Positions 49,301-58,017 are shown, counted from the stretch's first letter. The stretch: DNA of 64,000 bases from Nocardia crassostreae (GCF_001613405.1 NZ_BDCH01000028.1:124001-188000), one strand, 5' to 3'. Notes: generated from the letters alone by a model not told the origin. Made by a program: numbers and translations.

Positions 49301-49739
49301 CACCGAAGCCCCGGCCCTGCCCGGTATGAGCGCGCTGGAACTTGCCGCCGCCGACGTGTGGGCCACCGGCGTCTCGCCCACCAGCTATCCGACCGAATTC
49401 CTGCGCGACCGCCTCGACGCCCTCGGCGTGGTCCCCGCCCGCCATCTGCTCGATATCCGGGACGGCACAAGGGTGCTCGTCGGTGGCGCGGTCACCCATC
49501 GCCAGCGCCCCGCCACCGCGGGCGGCGTCACCTTCCTCAATCTCGAGGACGAAACAGGCATGGTCAATGTCGTCTGCTCGGTCGGTCTGTGGGCGCGTTA
49601 CCGCCGCCTCGCCCAATCCGCCCCCGCGCTGCTGATCCGTGGTCGCGTGCAGAACGCCGAGGGCGCGGTCACCATTGTCGCCGAGCACCTGCAGCGCATG
49701 GATCTGCGCATCGAAGGTCGCTCCCGCGACTTCCGCTGA
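46302..49739 (+). CDS. dnaE2: error-prone DNA polymerase DnaE2
   Basis: The polymerase of the SOS mutasome, 1145 aa. The start (GWDNGLPSWSEMERVL) at GTG 46302 is preceded by AAGGAGGG. PHP domain: YAELHTHSAYSFLDGAS, LALTDHDGFYG. Polymerase core: FPGYFLVVHDIV, CQGRGSAANSAVC, PDIDVDIESDRREEAI with the catalytic Asp residues. The C-terminal OB-fold ends the protein. Residues about 132-186 are an Arg/Gly/Ala-rich insert in the PHP domain that mycobacterial DnaE2 lacks. It acts with ImuA' and ImuB, encoded 6 kb upstream under the same type of LexA box. Confidence 0.96.
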   Translation: MGWDNGLPSWSEMERVLSGRPVPVRPMIDGDGGDSPAWSRKREKYEAGATARPEGPVVPYAELHTHSAYSFLDGASQPEELVEEAVRLGLEALALTDHDGFYGVVRFAEAAREWGMPTIFGAELSLGTAARPGAHLRPRGRRPRGATGAGATVAARPDSDAAGRGGAADLMGEFGSEVVDSAPRTGAPDPVGPHLLILARGQEGYRRLSREMAAAHMAAGEKGILRYDLDRLTAAAGGHWQVLTGCRKGHVRQALTQSYAAAEAALRELVERFGREHVSVELTHHGIPEDDERNARLVALADRVGLPVVATTGAHFAAPPQRRRAMALAAVRARSSLDEMAGWLAPTGGAHLRSGSEVARLFAQCPGAVANAVALARECAFDLRLIAPRLPPFDVPEGHDENPWLRELTFEGAARRYGPRAGNAKAYRQLEHELAVIEQLGFPGYFLVVHDIVSFCRDNDILCQGRGSAANSAVCFAIGITNVDPVANKLLFERFLSPERDGPPDIDVDIESDRREEAIQHVYAKYGREYAAQVANVITYRGRSAVRDAAKALGFSPGQQDAWSKQVSRWTGVSQEEHTDIPVDVLGLAGELEGLPRHLGIHSGGMVICDRPIADVCPTEWARMADRSVLQWDKDDCAAAGLVKFDLLGLGMLSALHYMIDLVREHKGETVELHALDLTEAAVYDMLCRADSVGVFQVESRAQMATLPRLKPRNFHDLVVEVALIRPGPIQCGSVHPYIRRRNKQEKAVADHPALENALARTLGIPLFQEQLMQMAIDVAGFTPAEADELRRAMGSKRSTEKMERLRARFYQGMSDLHGITGELADRIYEKVHAFANLGFPESHSQSFASLVFYSSWFELHHPAAFCAGLLRAQPMGFYSPQSLVADARRHGVAVHGPDINHSLAEATLEQRGMEIRLGLAAVRGIGIDLAEQIVAARESGPYRSFLDLTGRVELTVPQAESLATAGALGSLGITRRQALWAAGAAAGERPDRIPGTGAVTEAPALPGMSALELAAADVWATGVSPTSYPTEFLRDRLDALGVVPARHLLDIRDGTRVLVGGAVTHRQRPATAGGVTFLNLEDETGMVNVVCSVGLWARYRRLAQSAPALLIRGRVQNAEGAVTIVAEHLQRMDLRIEGRSRDFR

Positions 49740-49793
49740 GATGCGGACGGCCGCCCCGGCATTGCCGGGACGGCCACTCGAATCGGTACGCGC

Positions 49794-50906
49794 TCAGCGC
49801 TCTTCGGCGAAGAAGGCGCGAATGTCGGCGACCAGCAGATCGGGCTGCTCGAGCGCGATATAGGCGCCGCCCGAGCGGAATTCGGTCCAGCGGGCCACAG
49901 TGGTGTCGCGGTCGGCGAACCGGCGAACCGTGACATCACCGGCGGCGACCACGAACGCGGTCGGCACGCTCACCCGCGGCTTGGGCGCCCAGGCGGTCGG
50001 GTCGTGCGCCAGGTCGTTGTAGCTCTGTGCGATGGAACCCGAAGTGCCGGTGAACCATTGGACGCTCACATCGGTGAGCATCCGATCCTTGGCGATCGCG
50101 TCCTCGGGCAGCTCGGCCGCCGGATCGCTCCACTCCTTGAACTTCTCCACCACCCAGGCCAGCAGCCCGATCGGCGAATCGTTGAGGCCGTGCGCAATGG
50201 TCTGCGGCCGGGTGGACATCATGATGTTGAAGCCCATGCCGTCCCGCATGAACGTATCGATGGTCGCCGTCCGCTGCTGCTCGGCCTCGGTCAGCCCGTC
50301 GAGGTTCTCGTCCGGGAAGGCGACATAGGCGTTGACGTGCAACCCGATCATCCGCTCCGGCACCTGGCGGCCCAGTTCGATGGACAGATTCGCGCCGCCA
50401 CCGCCGCCGTGCGCGCCGAAGCGCTCGTAACCCAACCGGGTCATCAGCTCGGCGAACGCCGCCGCGGTGCGCGGCACGGTCCAGCCGGTCTCGGCCAGCG
50501 GGGCCGAGAAACCGAATCCGGGCATGAACGGGACGACCAGGTGGAAGTCGCGCGACAGCGGTTCGATCACCTCGAGCAGGCCCATGGCGCTACCCGGATT
50601 GTCGTGCAGGAGCAGCAGGGCCTTCGCATCCTCCCGCTCGCTGCGGATGTGCTTGAAGTGGATGCGCTGCCCGTCGATCTCGGTGGTAAACTGCGGCCAC
50701 CGATTGAGCTCGGCTTCGGCCTTGCGCCAATCGAATTCACCGGCCCAGTACTCGGCCAGCCCGCGCAGATAGTCCACCGGAACGCCGCGCCCCCGGTTGG
50801 CCCCGGGCAGTGCGGGCGTCCAGCGCGCCTTGGCCAGTCGATCCCGCAGGTCGTCCACGTCGGTCTGGGGAATGTCGACTCGGAAGGTCTGGAAGGTCAT
50901 GGCCAT
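49794..50906 (-). CDS. epoxide hydrolase-family pseudoenzyme
   Basis: A 370-aa protein with the epoxide hydrolase N-terminal domain (FRVDIPQTDVDDLRDRLAKARW, DYLRGLAEYWAGEFDWRKAEAELN) and an alpha/beta-hydrolase core. All hallmark sites differ: HGWPGS is HDNPGS, the nucleophile motif GGDWG is GGGGG (GAHGGGGGANL), and the catalytic-His motif GGHF is GGAY. It is otherwise full-length and well kept, so a binding or regulatory role is likelier than decay. ATG 50906 is the probable start. The upstream region has palindromic GGAATG words. Confidence 0.85.
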   Translation of the reverse strand: MAMTFQTFRVDIPQTDVDDLRDRLAKARWTPALPGANRGRGVPVDYLRGLAEYWAGEFDWRKAEAELNRWPQFTTEIDGQRIHFKHIRSEREDAKALLLLHDNPGSAMGLLEVIEPLSRDFHLVVPFMPGFGFSAPLAETGWTVPRTAAAFAELMTRLGYERFGAHGGGGGANLSIELGRQVPERMIGLHVNAYVAFPDENLDGLTEAEQQRTATIDTFMRDGMGFNIMMSTRPQTIAHGLNDSPIGLLAWVVEKFKEWSDPAAELPEDAIAKDRMLTDVSVQWFTGTSGSIAQSYNDLAHDPTAWAPKPRVSVPTAFVVAAGDVTVRRFADRDTTVARWTEFRSGGAYIALEQPDLLVADIRAFFAEER

Positions 50907-50946
50907 CTCATTGGAACGGAATGCTTTGTTCTGTTCCGGATTAGCA

Positions 50947-50959
50947 GAATGATTCATTC
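50947..50959. promoter_or_regulatory. palindrome upstream of epoxide hydrolase-like gene
   Basis: GAATGA-T-TCATTC, perfect, in the 82-nt divergent space with the DUF167 gene. A second GGAATG and a GGAAC...GTTCC pair lie next to it at about 50913-50937. Probably a repressor site; no regulator gene is adjacent. Confidence 0.45.
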
Positions 50960-50988
50960 CGTTTCAACCCCTGGGGGAGAATCGACGA

Positions 50989-51219
50989 ATGCCGACCGTG
51001 GTGCGAGCGACGATCAAGCCGAACAGCAAGAAGGGTCCCCTCGTCGAGACCCTCGACGACGGGACCCTCCAGCTCTACGTTCGCGCCCCGGCCGTCGAAG
51101 GCAAAGCCAACAAGGCCGCCATCGAACTCCTCGCCGCGCACTACGGCGTCGCGAAGACCTCGGTCCGCCTCACCGTCGGCGCCACCTCCCGCTTCAAACG
51201 CTTCGAGATCGGCGACTGA
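50989..51219 (+). CDS. DUF167 (YggU-family) protein
   Basis: A 76-aa protein with the full family pattern: TIKPNSKKGPLVE, LQLYVRAPAVEGKANKAAIELLA, VRLTVGATSRFKRFEI. Conserved across life, function unknown. Divergent from the epoxide hydrolase-like gene, convergent with the EamA transporter. Confidence 0.9.
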   Translation: MPTVVRATIKPNSKKGPLVETLDDGTLQLYVRAPAVEGKANKAAIELLAAHYGVAKTSVRLTVGATSRFKRFEIGD

Positions 51220-51282
51220 CCCGGGCCGACGGCCGGTCTGCGGAATCCACCGGCCGAGGCGGAGATTCGAGTGGCGCCGGAA

Positions 51283-52254
51283 TCACCCCACCGCGGCCGG
51301 GACTCGATCGGTGGCGGGGGCTCGGTCCGCGGCGGGTGCGGTCTCCTCACCGGGTGCGGTCTCGGTTCCGGCCGGGGCCGAGGCGAGGGTGGACCCCGCG
51401 GTGGCCAGGACGACCAGTGCAATGCCCGCCCATTGGCCGACTTCCAGCGCTTCGCCGAGCAGCAGCAGTCCGGCGGCGGCCGCGATGGCGGGCTCGACGC
51501 TCATCATCACCCCGAAGGTGGACGTCGGCATGCGGCGCAGCGCTTCGAGTTCGGCGGCGTGCGGCACCAGCGAGGCGAGGACGGCCACGGTCAGAGCGCC
51601 CAGTGGAATCCAGGCATTCGATAGGATTGCCCCCGCATCGGCCAGCACCACGGGCAGGGCGAGCAATCCGCCGAAACCCATGGCGAGCGCGAGCCCGTCG
51701 CTGCCCGAGGTGCGTTGTCCCAGTATCGAACTGCACGCAATGTAGCTGCCCCAGCCGATCCCGGCCGCCACCGCGAAGCCCACGCCCGTCCACGACACCG
51801 GCCCGCCGGTGCGCATGAGCAGGAGGACACCGCCCGCGGCCAGCGCCACCCAGAGCGCGTCCAGCCGCCGCGAGGTCAGCAGCGCCACGGTGAGCGGCCC
51901 CAGGAATTCGATGGTCACGGCCATGCCCAGCGGAATGCGGTCGATCGCCGCGTAGAAGCAGAGATTCATGCCCGCGATGGCCGCGCCGAATCCGGCGATG
52001 GCCGGTAGCGCGCGCCGTTCGATGCGCAGCGACGGCCGCCACAGCAGGAGTGCGATGGCCCCGGCGAAGACCAGTCGCGTACAGGCCGCGGTTACCGATC
52101 CCGCCATCTCCAGTAGCTGTTTGGCCAGCACTGATCCGAGCTGAATGCTGACCATCGCTCCGAGTACGAGGGTGGGGGCGGGTGCGGCGTCGATGAGTCG
52201 CCGCACGCCCGCCCATGCTCCGGCGCCCGGGATATCGACCGAGGTGTCGGCCAC
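51283..52254 (-). CDS. EamA/RhtA-type drug/metabolite transporter
   Basis: A 323-aa inner-membrane protein with about ten helices in two EamA halves: VLGAMVSIQLGSVLAKQLLE, RLVFAGAIALLLW, IPLGMAVTIEFLGPLTVALL, WGSYIACSSILGQRTSG, LRRMPTSTFGVMMSVEPAIAA. The IEFLGPL and VEPA motifs point to the RhtA (threonine/homoserine efflux) branch. The last 35 residues are a Pro/Ala/Thr-rich tail. No adjacent regulator. Confidence 0.9.
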   Translation of the reverse strand: MADTSVDIPGAGAWAGVRRLIDAAPAPTLVLGAMVSIQLGSVLAKQLLEMAGSVTAACTRLVFAGAIALLLWRPSLRIERRALPAIAGFGAAIAGMNLCFYAAIDRIPLGMAVTIEFLGPLTVALLTSRRLDALWVALAAGGVLLLMRTGGPVSWTGVGFAVAAGIGWGSYIACSSILGQRTSGSDGLALAMGFGGLLALPVVLADAGAILSNAWIPLGALTVAVLASLVPHAAELEALRRMPTSTFGVMMSVEPAIAAAAGLLLLGEALEVGQWAGIALVVLATAGSTLASAPAGTETAPGEETAPAADRAPATDRVPAAVG

Positions 52255-52631
52255 GGGTATTGCTCCGTTCCGGCGGCACGTCGAAATCGCCGGACGTTTG
52301 CGCCCGACGTCGTGCTGCCCTATGAAATGTGGTGAACTACAGGTGGATTGGTGGATTCGAATGAAGTCGGCAGGTATCGCCTGCGCGTCCGGGACGGATC
52401 ATTCGATGCCGTCGTCGGCCATCACCGACTGATGAGGGTGTGTAGGAAGGGATTTCGCGGTACGGAGCGCGGTCTTCGACACTCCGCGGGCTCGCGACCC
52501 GCAGCGGAACCGTATCTCACGAATAAAAGCTAGGCCCGCTAAGTAACCATGCGATAACCGTAACATGACCGAATGCCGTTCAGCGCATGGCGATTACGAA
52601 ATCACAACACCCACGCCGATGACCGGAGGGT
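52255..52631. other. gene-free region between EamA and Uma2 genes
   Basis: 377 nt. A 61-codon frame at 52348-52533 has no family look and no ribosome site. The right half (52510-52610) is AT-rich. It should hold the EamA promoter and the 3' end of the Uma2 gene; no clear hairpin was seen. Confidence 0.4.
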
Positions 52632-53306
52632 TCAGAACGCGAGTTCGTCCCATGGGACGTGGATCGGGAAGGGCCAGTCGAACTCGACGCCGCCGGCATC
52701 GGCAGGTGTCCACTCGCCCGCGACGATGTAGTTGACCGGGCGCAGCGGGCGGACACCCTCTGCGAGGTGACCGGGTTCGATTTCGAGTGCGAAGGCGCGA
52801 ACCACGGCGATCGCACTGCGGCTCGGGTCCAGGAGAACCTCCCAGTACCAGGGAATTCCAGCGCTCGCGTAGCGGGCCTTCTTCGCCTCTATATCGGACT
52901 GCTTGTTCGACGGGGACATCACTTCGCCCACCAGAAACGTGTCGGCAGCACGGACGTCCTGGTAGGGCTTTTCGAGACACCGATGGACGAGGAAATCGGG
53001 TGTGAGGAAGTTGGATTTTCCGCTGGCGCCGAGAAAGATATTCGTCTCGAGGTTCGTGCGCCAGCAGCGGTCCGGATCTGCTGAGATGGCTTTGCGCATG
53101 CAACGCTCGATGGCGGCCCACAAACGTGCCGTGAAGATCTGATGTTCGCTGGGTCCGCGTCGCAGCCACACCGCCCGCCCGTCCCAGAGCTCGATCTGCT
53201 CGGCGATCTCTTCGGGAAGCTGCTCGAGCTCCTCCCAAGTCATGTACTTGGGGAGGTCCGGCTGCTCGATCTGTGGAATGGACACGTCATCAGGGTATTT
53301 CGCCAT
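52632..53306 (-). CDS. Uma2-family (DUF820) endonuclease-like protein
   Basis: A 224-aa PD-(D/E)XK-fold protein: YMTWEELEQLPEEIAEQIELWDG, PSEHQIFTARL, FLTPDFLVHR (Asp), VGEVMSPSNKQSDIEAKKARYASAG (Glu ... Lys). The catalytic D ... E-x-x pattern is present. ATG 53306 lies behind AGGAGG. Common in Streptomyces, Nocardia and cyanobacteria in many copies; the biological role is unknown. Confidence 0.85.
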   Translation of the reverse strand: MAKYPDDVSIPQIEQPDLPKYMTWEELEQLPEEIAEQIELWDGRAVWLRRGPSEHQIFTARLWAAIERCMRKAISADPDRCWRTNLETNIFLGASGKSNFLTPDFLVHRCLEKPYQDVRAADTFLVGEVMSPSNKQSDIEAKKARYASAGIPWYWEVLLDPSRSAIAVVRAFALEIEPGHLAEGVRPLRPVNYIVAGEWTPADAGGVEFDWPFPIHVPWDELAF

Positions 53307-53358
53307 GGCCCGCAGCCTCCTGTCTTCGCGCAGAGCGGACGGCTTCGTCCGTATTGTC

Positions 53359-53835
53359 CTACACCGCGCCCGGGAATCCCTGCTGCCGCCAGGCTTCGTA
53401 GACGGCGACGGCGGCGGCATTGGAGAGGTTCATGGAGCGGCGGCCGGGGAGCATGGGGATACGGAGCTGGGTGGTGATGCGGGGGTCGGCGAGGACGTGG
53501 TCGGGGAGGCCGGTGGGTTCGGGGCCGAAGAGGAGGACGTCGCCGGATCGGTAGGCGATGTCCGTATTGCGGGGGGTGGCGGCGGAGGTGAAGGCGAAAA
53601 CGCGGCCGGGTTCGATGGCATCCCAGGCGGCCGCGAGGTTTTCGTGCACCGTCACGGAGGCGAGGTCGTGGTAGTCCAGGCCGGCGCGGCGGAGTTTGGG
53701 CTCGGATAGGTCGAAGCCGAGGGGCTCGATCAGGTGTAGGTGGCAGCCGGTGCCCGCGGCAAGGCGGATGGCATTACCGGTATTGGGCGGGATGCGTGGT
53801 TCGAAGAACACCAAATGGAACACGCGGATCAGCAT
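53359..53835 (-). CDS. trmL: tRNA (cytidine(34)-2'-O)-methyltransferase TrmL-like
   Basis: A 158-aa SPOUT methyltransferase: VFFEPRIPPNTGNAIRLAAGTG, HLIEPLGFDLSEPKLRRAGLDY, LLFGPEPTGLP, IPMLPGRRSMNLSNAAAVAVYEA, which forms the trefoil-knot SAM site. It methylates the wobble 2'-OH of tRNA-Leu in characterised members. ATG 53835 gives the family's standard N-terminus. It is divergent from the DUF3017 gene. Confidence 0.92.
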   Translation of the reverse strand: MLIRVFHLVFFEPRIPPNTGNAIRLAAGTGCHLHLIEPLGFDLSEPKLRRAGLDYHDLASVTVHENLAAAWDAIEPGRVFAFTSAATPRNTDIAYRSGDVLLFGPEPTGLPDHVLADPRITTQLRIPMLPGRRSMNLSNAAAVAVYEAWRQQGFPGAV

Positions 53836-53913
53836 CGCAGAACATGGGGACCGTTCTGTTCGTGACCCGGTGGTCGGCACGTCGCGATCGGCGTATCCGG
53901 TTAAGCTCGCGGG

Positions 53914-54228
53914 GTGAGTGCCCATGCCGCCCCCGAGGATCGCAGCAGCCGCGCCGGTGCTTTCGTGCGGGATAATCTGCCGATCATTCTGATCGCGCTG
54001 GTGATGATCGTTGCCGTGGTCTTCCTGGCCTGGGATCGCTGGAGGCGCGGGACCTATATCTTCGGCGGCGCGACGCTGCTGGCGGCGGCCTTCCGGATGT
54101 TGCTGCCGACCGAGAAGGTGGGCGTGCTGGCGGTGCGCAGCAAGGGCTTCGATGTGGCGTGGCTGACCGCCTTGGGTGCGACGATCATCGCGCTGGCGGT
54201 GACCATCAGCCCGCTGGGGATCACGTAG
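53914..54228 (+). CDS. DUF3017 membrane protein
   Basis: A 104-aa protein with three helices (NLPIILIALVMIVAVVFLAW; GTYIFGGATLLAAAFRMLL; DVAWLTALGATIIALAVTI). GTG start; TTAAGCT-like -10 sequence just upstream. Conserved in Mycobacteriales, often near folD and methionine genes; function unknown. Confidence 0.88.
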   Translation: MSAHAAPEDRSSRAGAFVRDNLPIILIALVMIVAVVFLAWDRWRRGTYIFGGATLLAAAFRMLLPTEKVGVLAVRSKGFDVAWLTALGATIIALAVTISPLGIT

Positions 54229-54281
54229 AGGTGGGTCGGTCCGGGGCTGGGTGAGCCCCGGGTGTTCGGACTTCGGGCTGG

Positions 54282-54443
54282 TTAGACTTTGGTCATGCGG
54301 CGGCCGAGCTCACGGCGCAGGATCTCCTGCGACGGGAGCCGGTGTAACACGCGGAGGATATCGGGGCGAAGCTCGAGCTGCTCCTCCTCGGAGAGCAGAT
54401 CGACGAGATCACGAAGATCCATGTCATCGAAGGCTGCCGTCAT
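54282..54443 (-). CDS. small acidic protein, 53 aa
   Basis: A short acidic-to-basic helical protein (FDDMDLRDLVDLLSEEEQLEL, then ILRVLHRLPSQEILRREL). ATG 54443 is chosen because a TGTTAT -10-like box lies 5 nt upstream; earlier in-frame starts exist. No family recognised; coding is likely but not certain. Confidence 0.5.
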   Translation of the reverse strand: MTAAFDDMDLRDLVDLLSEEEQLELRPDILRVLHRLPSQEILRRELGRRMTKV

Positions 54444-54567
54444 GCTGGATAACATTAGCGGCACGGCGGCCGGATTGGATCGCGATCCGATCACGGTTAC
54501 CGACGTGTCACCCGCCTGAAACCGGCAGCGCCTCAGCGTAATTCGCGCGAAACGGGCGCGACTCGAA

Positions 54568-55725
54568 TTAGCGCTCGCGGGCCGCGCGTGCCAGCTCCAT
54601 GGTCTCCACCATGAGCTTGCCGATCGCCTCGGTCTCGGTGAGGAATCCGTCGTGGCCGTCGCGCGAACGCACGATCTCCAGTCCGCGACAGCCGGGCAGC
54701 AGATCGGCCAGTTCCTGCTGCGTGCGCAGCGGGTACAGCCGATCGGAGTCCACGCCGCCCACGACGCACGGCACCGGGGTGGCCGCCAGCGCCGCCTCGA
54801 CCTCGCCGCGCCCGCGCCCCACGTCGTGGCGGTTCATGGCCTCCGACAGCAGCACGTAGGTGGCCGGATCGAACCGCGCGATGAGCTTGTCGGCCTGATA
54901 CTCCAGATAGCTCTGCACCGCGTACCGCCCACCGGCCCAAGGGTTTTCGGTGCCCTGGGCGTGGTTCTCGAAGCGATGGTCGAGCTCGAACTCGGTGCGG
55001 TAGGTCAGATGCGCGATGCGCCGCGCCAGGCTCATACCGGTCATGGGCGCGCGCCCGCTGCCGTGATAGTTCCCGCCCTGCCAGTCCGGATCGGAGGTGA
55101 TGGCGGCGATCTGCGTGGTCTGGGTGCCGATCTGATCGGCGGTGGCGCGCGCGCCGACGGCCAGCACCAGCGCGGAACCCACCCGCTCCGGATGCCCGAC
55201 CATCCACTCCAGCACCCGCATACCGCCCATGGACCCGCCCACCACGCCGGCCAGCCGGTCGATGCCGAGCAGATCGAACAGCCGCACCTCGGCGGTCACC
55301 TGATCGCGAATGGAGATTTCGGGAAACCGCGCGCCCCAGGGCTTTCCGTCCGCCGCCAGGGAGGCGGGCCCGGTGCTGCCCTTGCAGCCGCCGAGCACAT
55401 TGGTGGCGATGACACACCATTCGCCGGTATCGATGGCCGCGCCGGGTCCGACAATGCCGTCCCACCAGCCGGGCTGGGCGTGATGCACATCGGCCGGGCC
55501 GACCACGTGCGAATCGCCGGTCAGCGCATGCTCGACCAGAATCACGTTGTCGGCGTTCGCGGAAAGTTCGCCCCACCGTTGCACGGCCAGCGTCACGTCC
55601 GGAATGACGGCGCCGTTCTCCAGCCGGAGATCCCCGATGGCAAGGCTGGCGAGCGTGCCGTCCGACGGCGGAAGCAGTGCCTCCGCCGTCTCGCGCGCCG
55701 TGCTCGATTCGATGTTCACGATCAC
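54568..55725 (-). CDS. metX: homoserine O-acetyltransferase
   Basis: Acetylates homoserine in methionine synthesis. The 385-aa alpha/beta-hydrolase protein has [38 protein letters not shown], nucleophile motif [13 protein letters not shown], and the end with Asp and His ([11 protein letters not shown]). Its GTG overlaps the metY stop by 4 nt, so it is co-translated and shares the SAM-IV riboswitch. Confidence 0.95.
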   Translation of the reverse strand: MIVNIESSTARETAEALLPPSDGTLASLAIGDLRLENGAVIPDVTLAVQRWGELSANADNVILVEHALTGDSHVVGPADVHHAQPGWWDGIVGPGAAIDTGEWCVIATNVLGGCKGSTGPASLAADGKPWGARFPEISIRDQVTAEVRLFDLLGIDRLAGVVGGSMGGMRVLEWMVGHPERVGSALVLAVGARATADQIGTQTTQIAAITSDPDWQGGNYHGSGRAPMTGMSLARRIAHLTYRTEFELDHRFENHAQGTENPWAGGRYAVQSYLEYQADKLIARFDPATYVLLSEAMNRHDVGRGRGEVEAALAATPVPCVVGGVDSDRLYPLRTQQELADLLPGCRGLEIVRSRDGHDGFLTETEAIGKLMVETMELARAARER

Positions 55726-57059
55726 CGTGCCGCCGCCGTCAGTCCGGCGCGCAGATCCGCCAGGATGTCCGCGATCCCCTCGATGCCCACGGCCAAACGC
55801 ACCAGACCAGGCGTGACGCCCGAAGCGAGCTGCTCGTCGGGAGTCAGCTGGGAATGGTTCGTCGACGCCGGATGGATCACGAGCGAGCGCACATCCCCGA
55901 TGTTAGCGACATGGCTGTGCAGTACCAGCGCCTCAACGAACTTCTTGCCCGCATCCACGCCACCGGCCAGCTCGAAGGAGACAATCGCGCCCACGCCCTT
56001 GGGAGCCAGTTGTTTGCCACGCTCGAACCAGGGTGAGCTCGGCAGGCCCGCGTAGAACACCTTGTCCACACCCGGCTGCGCGGTCAGGAACTCCGCCACC
56101 GCCTGGGCATTGGCCACGTGCCGCTCCACCCGCAGGCTCAGCGTCTCGATGCCCTGGCTGATCAGGAAGGCGTTGAACGGCGAGACCGCCGACCCCAGAT
56201 CGCGCAGCAGCTGCACGCGCGCCTTGAGCGCGAACGCCGGTGCGCCGAGATCGGCGAAGACCACGCCGTTGTAGGACGGGTCCGGGGTGGTGAACCCCGG
56301 GAACCGCGGCTGCCCCTCGGCATCGCGCACGGTCCAGTCGAAGGCGCCGCCGTCCACGATCACACCGGCGACCGCCGAACCGTGCCCGCCCAGGTACTTG
56401 GTGGCCGAGTGCACCACGATGTCCGCGCCGTGCCGCAGTGGCTGGATCAGGTACGGGGTGGCCACGGTGTTGTCCACGATCAACGGCACCCCGGCCGCGT
56501 GCGCGACCTCGGCAATGCCCGGGATATCCAGAATCGAACTGCTCGGATTCGCGACCGTCTCGCCGTAGAACGCCTTGGTATTCGGCCGGACGGCCGCCTG
56601 CCACTGCTCGAGATCGTCCGGATCCTCCACGAAACTCACCTCGATGCCCAGCTTGGGCAGCGAGTAGTGGAAGAGGTTGTAGGTCCCGCCGTACAGATGC
56701 GGGCTCGACACGATGTGGTCGCCCGCCTCGGCCAGATTCAAGATCGCGAAGGTCTCCGCGGCCTGTCCGGAGGCCACCAGCAGCGCCGCCACACCGCCCT
56801 CCAGGGCGGCGATGCGCTGCTCCACCACGTCCTGGGTGGGATTCATGATGCGGGTGTAGATATTGCCCGGTTCGGCGAGCCCGAACAGCGCGGCGGCGTG
56901 GTCGGTATCGCGGAAGGCATAGGAAGTCGTCTGATAGATCGGCAGCGCGCGGGCCCCGGTGGCGGTGTCGGGGGCCTGCCCGGCGTGGATCTGCTTGGTG
57001 TCGAAAGACCAGTCGGCCGGATCAACCGGGGCGGCCGCGGGCGCGGTCGAGTCACTCAT
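55722..57059 (-). CDS. metY: O-acetylhomoserine sulfhydrylase
   Basis: A 445-aa PLP enzyme of the Cys/Met metabolism family that makes homocysteine from O-acetylhomoserine and sulfide. Key segments: [62 protein letters not shown], and PLP-Lys in [16 protein letters not shown] 57059 has GGAGCAGG upstream. First gene of the metY-metX operon under a SAM-IV riboswitch, as for mycobacterial Rv3340-Rv3341. Confidence 0.95.
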   Translation of the reverse strand: MSDSTAPAAAPVDPADWSFDTKQIHAGQAPDTATGARALPIYQTTSYAFRDTDHAAALFGLAEPGNIYTRIMNPTQDVVEQRIAALEGGVAALLVASGQAAETFAILNLAEAGDHIVSSPHLYGGTYNLFHYSLPKLGIEVSFVEDPDDLEQWQAAVRPNTKAFYGETVANPSSSILDIPGIAEVAHAAGVPLIVDNTVATPYLIQPLRHGADIVVHSATKYLGGHGSAVAGVIVDGGAFDWTVRDAEGQPRFPGFTTPDPSYNGVVFADLGAPAFALKARVQLLRDLGSAVSPFNAFLISQGIETLSLRVERHVANAQAVAEFLTAQPGVDKVFYAGLPSSPWFERGKQLAPKGVGAIVSFELAGGVDAGKKFVEALVLHSHVANIGDVRSLVIHPASTNHSQLTPDEQLASGVTPGLVRLAVGIEGIADILADLRAGLTAAAR

Positions 57060-57149
57060 GTCCTGCTCCAAGAAAAAGGTCGCCGAAAGGCGGAAGTCTG
57101 ACGCTATCGAGAAACGAACAGGGTTCGACAACAACACATTTCGGGTGGC

Positions 57150-57265
57150 CTCCTACGTTGCGCTTGCGCTCGACCATCGAGCGCCCGGTCCTCACCCGGA
57201 GCACCCCACCGCAGCTGGAGGGTTGCCGATCAGCGAGCCGGGGCTTATCGCTGATGCTCTTGACC
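57150..57265 (-). ncRNA. SAM-IV riboswitch
   Basis: On the minus strand it opens GGTCAAGAGCATCAGCG, continues AAGCCCCGGCTCGCTGATC, GGCAACCCTCC, GCGGTGGGGTGC, and closes CCGGGTGAGGACC, followed by a GCGCTCGA/TCGAGCGC hairpin. These are the conserved blocks of the actinobacterial SAM-IV class. It sits about 90 nt before metY and should shut off metY-metX when S-adenosylmethionine is plentiful. Confidence 0.92.
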
Positions 57266-57276
57266 TGAGGGGGATT

Positions 57277-57969
57277 CTAACGGCCGGAGTCGGAACTTCC
57301 CGCAGTGGGGCCGGACACATTCGGAACGGCGCACACCCGGACGAATTCGGTGTAGGCGGTATTCATGTGATTCACGCAGTGCTCGGCAATGGCGTTCAGA
57401 TCATTGCCGTCGAGCAGCTGCCGCAGGCCGTCCTCCTTGCCGGAATGGCAGATGACCTGCCAAATCGACAGCACCAGCTGCACAGCGAGGGCATCGGGTT
57501 CGGTCTCCAGGCGGTCGGCCAGCGCTTGGGCCAGGGCGGCCCGCTCGAAGTTGACGTACTCGAAACTGCGGGCCCGCACGGTCGGGTTGTCCAGCATGAG
57601 CCGCTGCATCTGCTTGAACTGATCGAAGGAGATGGGCTCGCCGTCGGTGAGGATGCTGTCGATCACCGCGAGGAAGCTGGCGCGTAGCGCTTCCAGCTCA
57701 TTGCCGGTGCGCGGCTGGTCGGCGAGAAATGCGGCCTGCGCGCCGTCGAAGTCCTCGATGAGGCCCAGGACGATGGCCTCCTTCGAATCGAAGTACCGGT
57801 TCACGGTGCGTGGGGACACATCGGCCGCATCGGCGATCTGTTCCACGGTGGTGGCGTCGAAGCCCTGCCGGTCGCACAGCGTCAGGGCGACCTCGATGAT
57901 CCGCGATCGGGTCAGCTGCTTCTTGCGCTCCCGAAGTCCGGTCCGGGTGGTCGTCGACAAACCGAGCAT
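57277..57969 (-). CDS. TetR-family regulator
   Basis: A 230-aa repressor: RSRIIEVALTLCDRQGFDATT, VEQIADAADVSPRTVNRYFDSKEAIVLG. ATG 57969 follows TAGACT by 6 nt. Two strong palindromes lie in the divergent space toward a truncated MFS exporter gene, so it most likely controlled that pump. Its stop lies 12 nt before the riboswitch. Confidence 0.9.
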   Translation of the reverse strand: MLGLSTTTRTGLRERKKQLTRSRIIEVALTLCDRQGFDATTVEQIADAADVSPRTVNRYFDSKEAIVLGLIEDFDGAQAAFLADQPRTGNELEALRASFLAVIDSILTDGEPISFDQFKQMQRLMLDNPTVRARSFEYVNFERAALAQALADRLETEPDALAVQLVLSIWQVICHSGKEDGLRQLLDGNDLNAIAEHCVNHMNTAYTEFVRVCAVPNVSGPTAGSSDSGR

Positions 57970-58017
57970 CGGTCCAGTCTATCGGCGGGGTGGCGAATAG
58001 CGCCGCAATACGACAAC

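Noticed and set aside
46326-49688. 1,120-codon open frame antisense to dnaE2
   Set aside because: Same shadow effect: the frame follows the third-position GC of dnaE2 and has His/Arg/Gln-rich nonsense content.
52348-52533. Possible 61-aa gene between EamA and Uma2 genes
   Set aside because: The start is isolated, composition is unlike neighbours and no family look; kept as gene-free.
54229-54281. Terminator after the DUF3017 gene
   Set aside because: Only weak GC-rich complementarity (GGTGAGCCCCGGG) without a clear stem or T-run.
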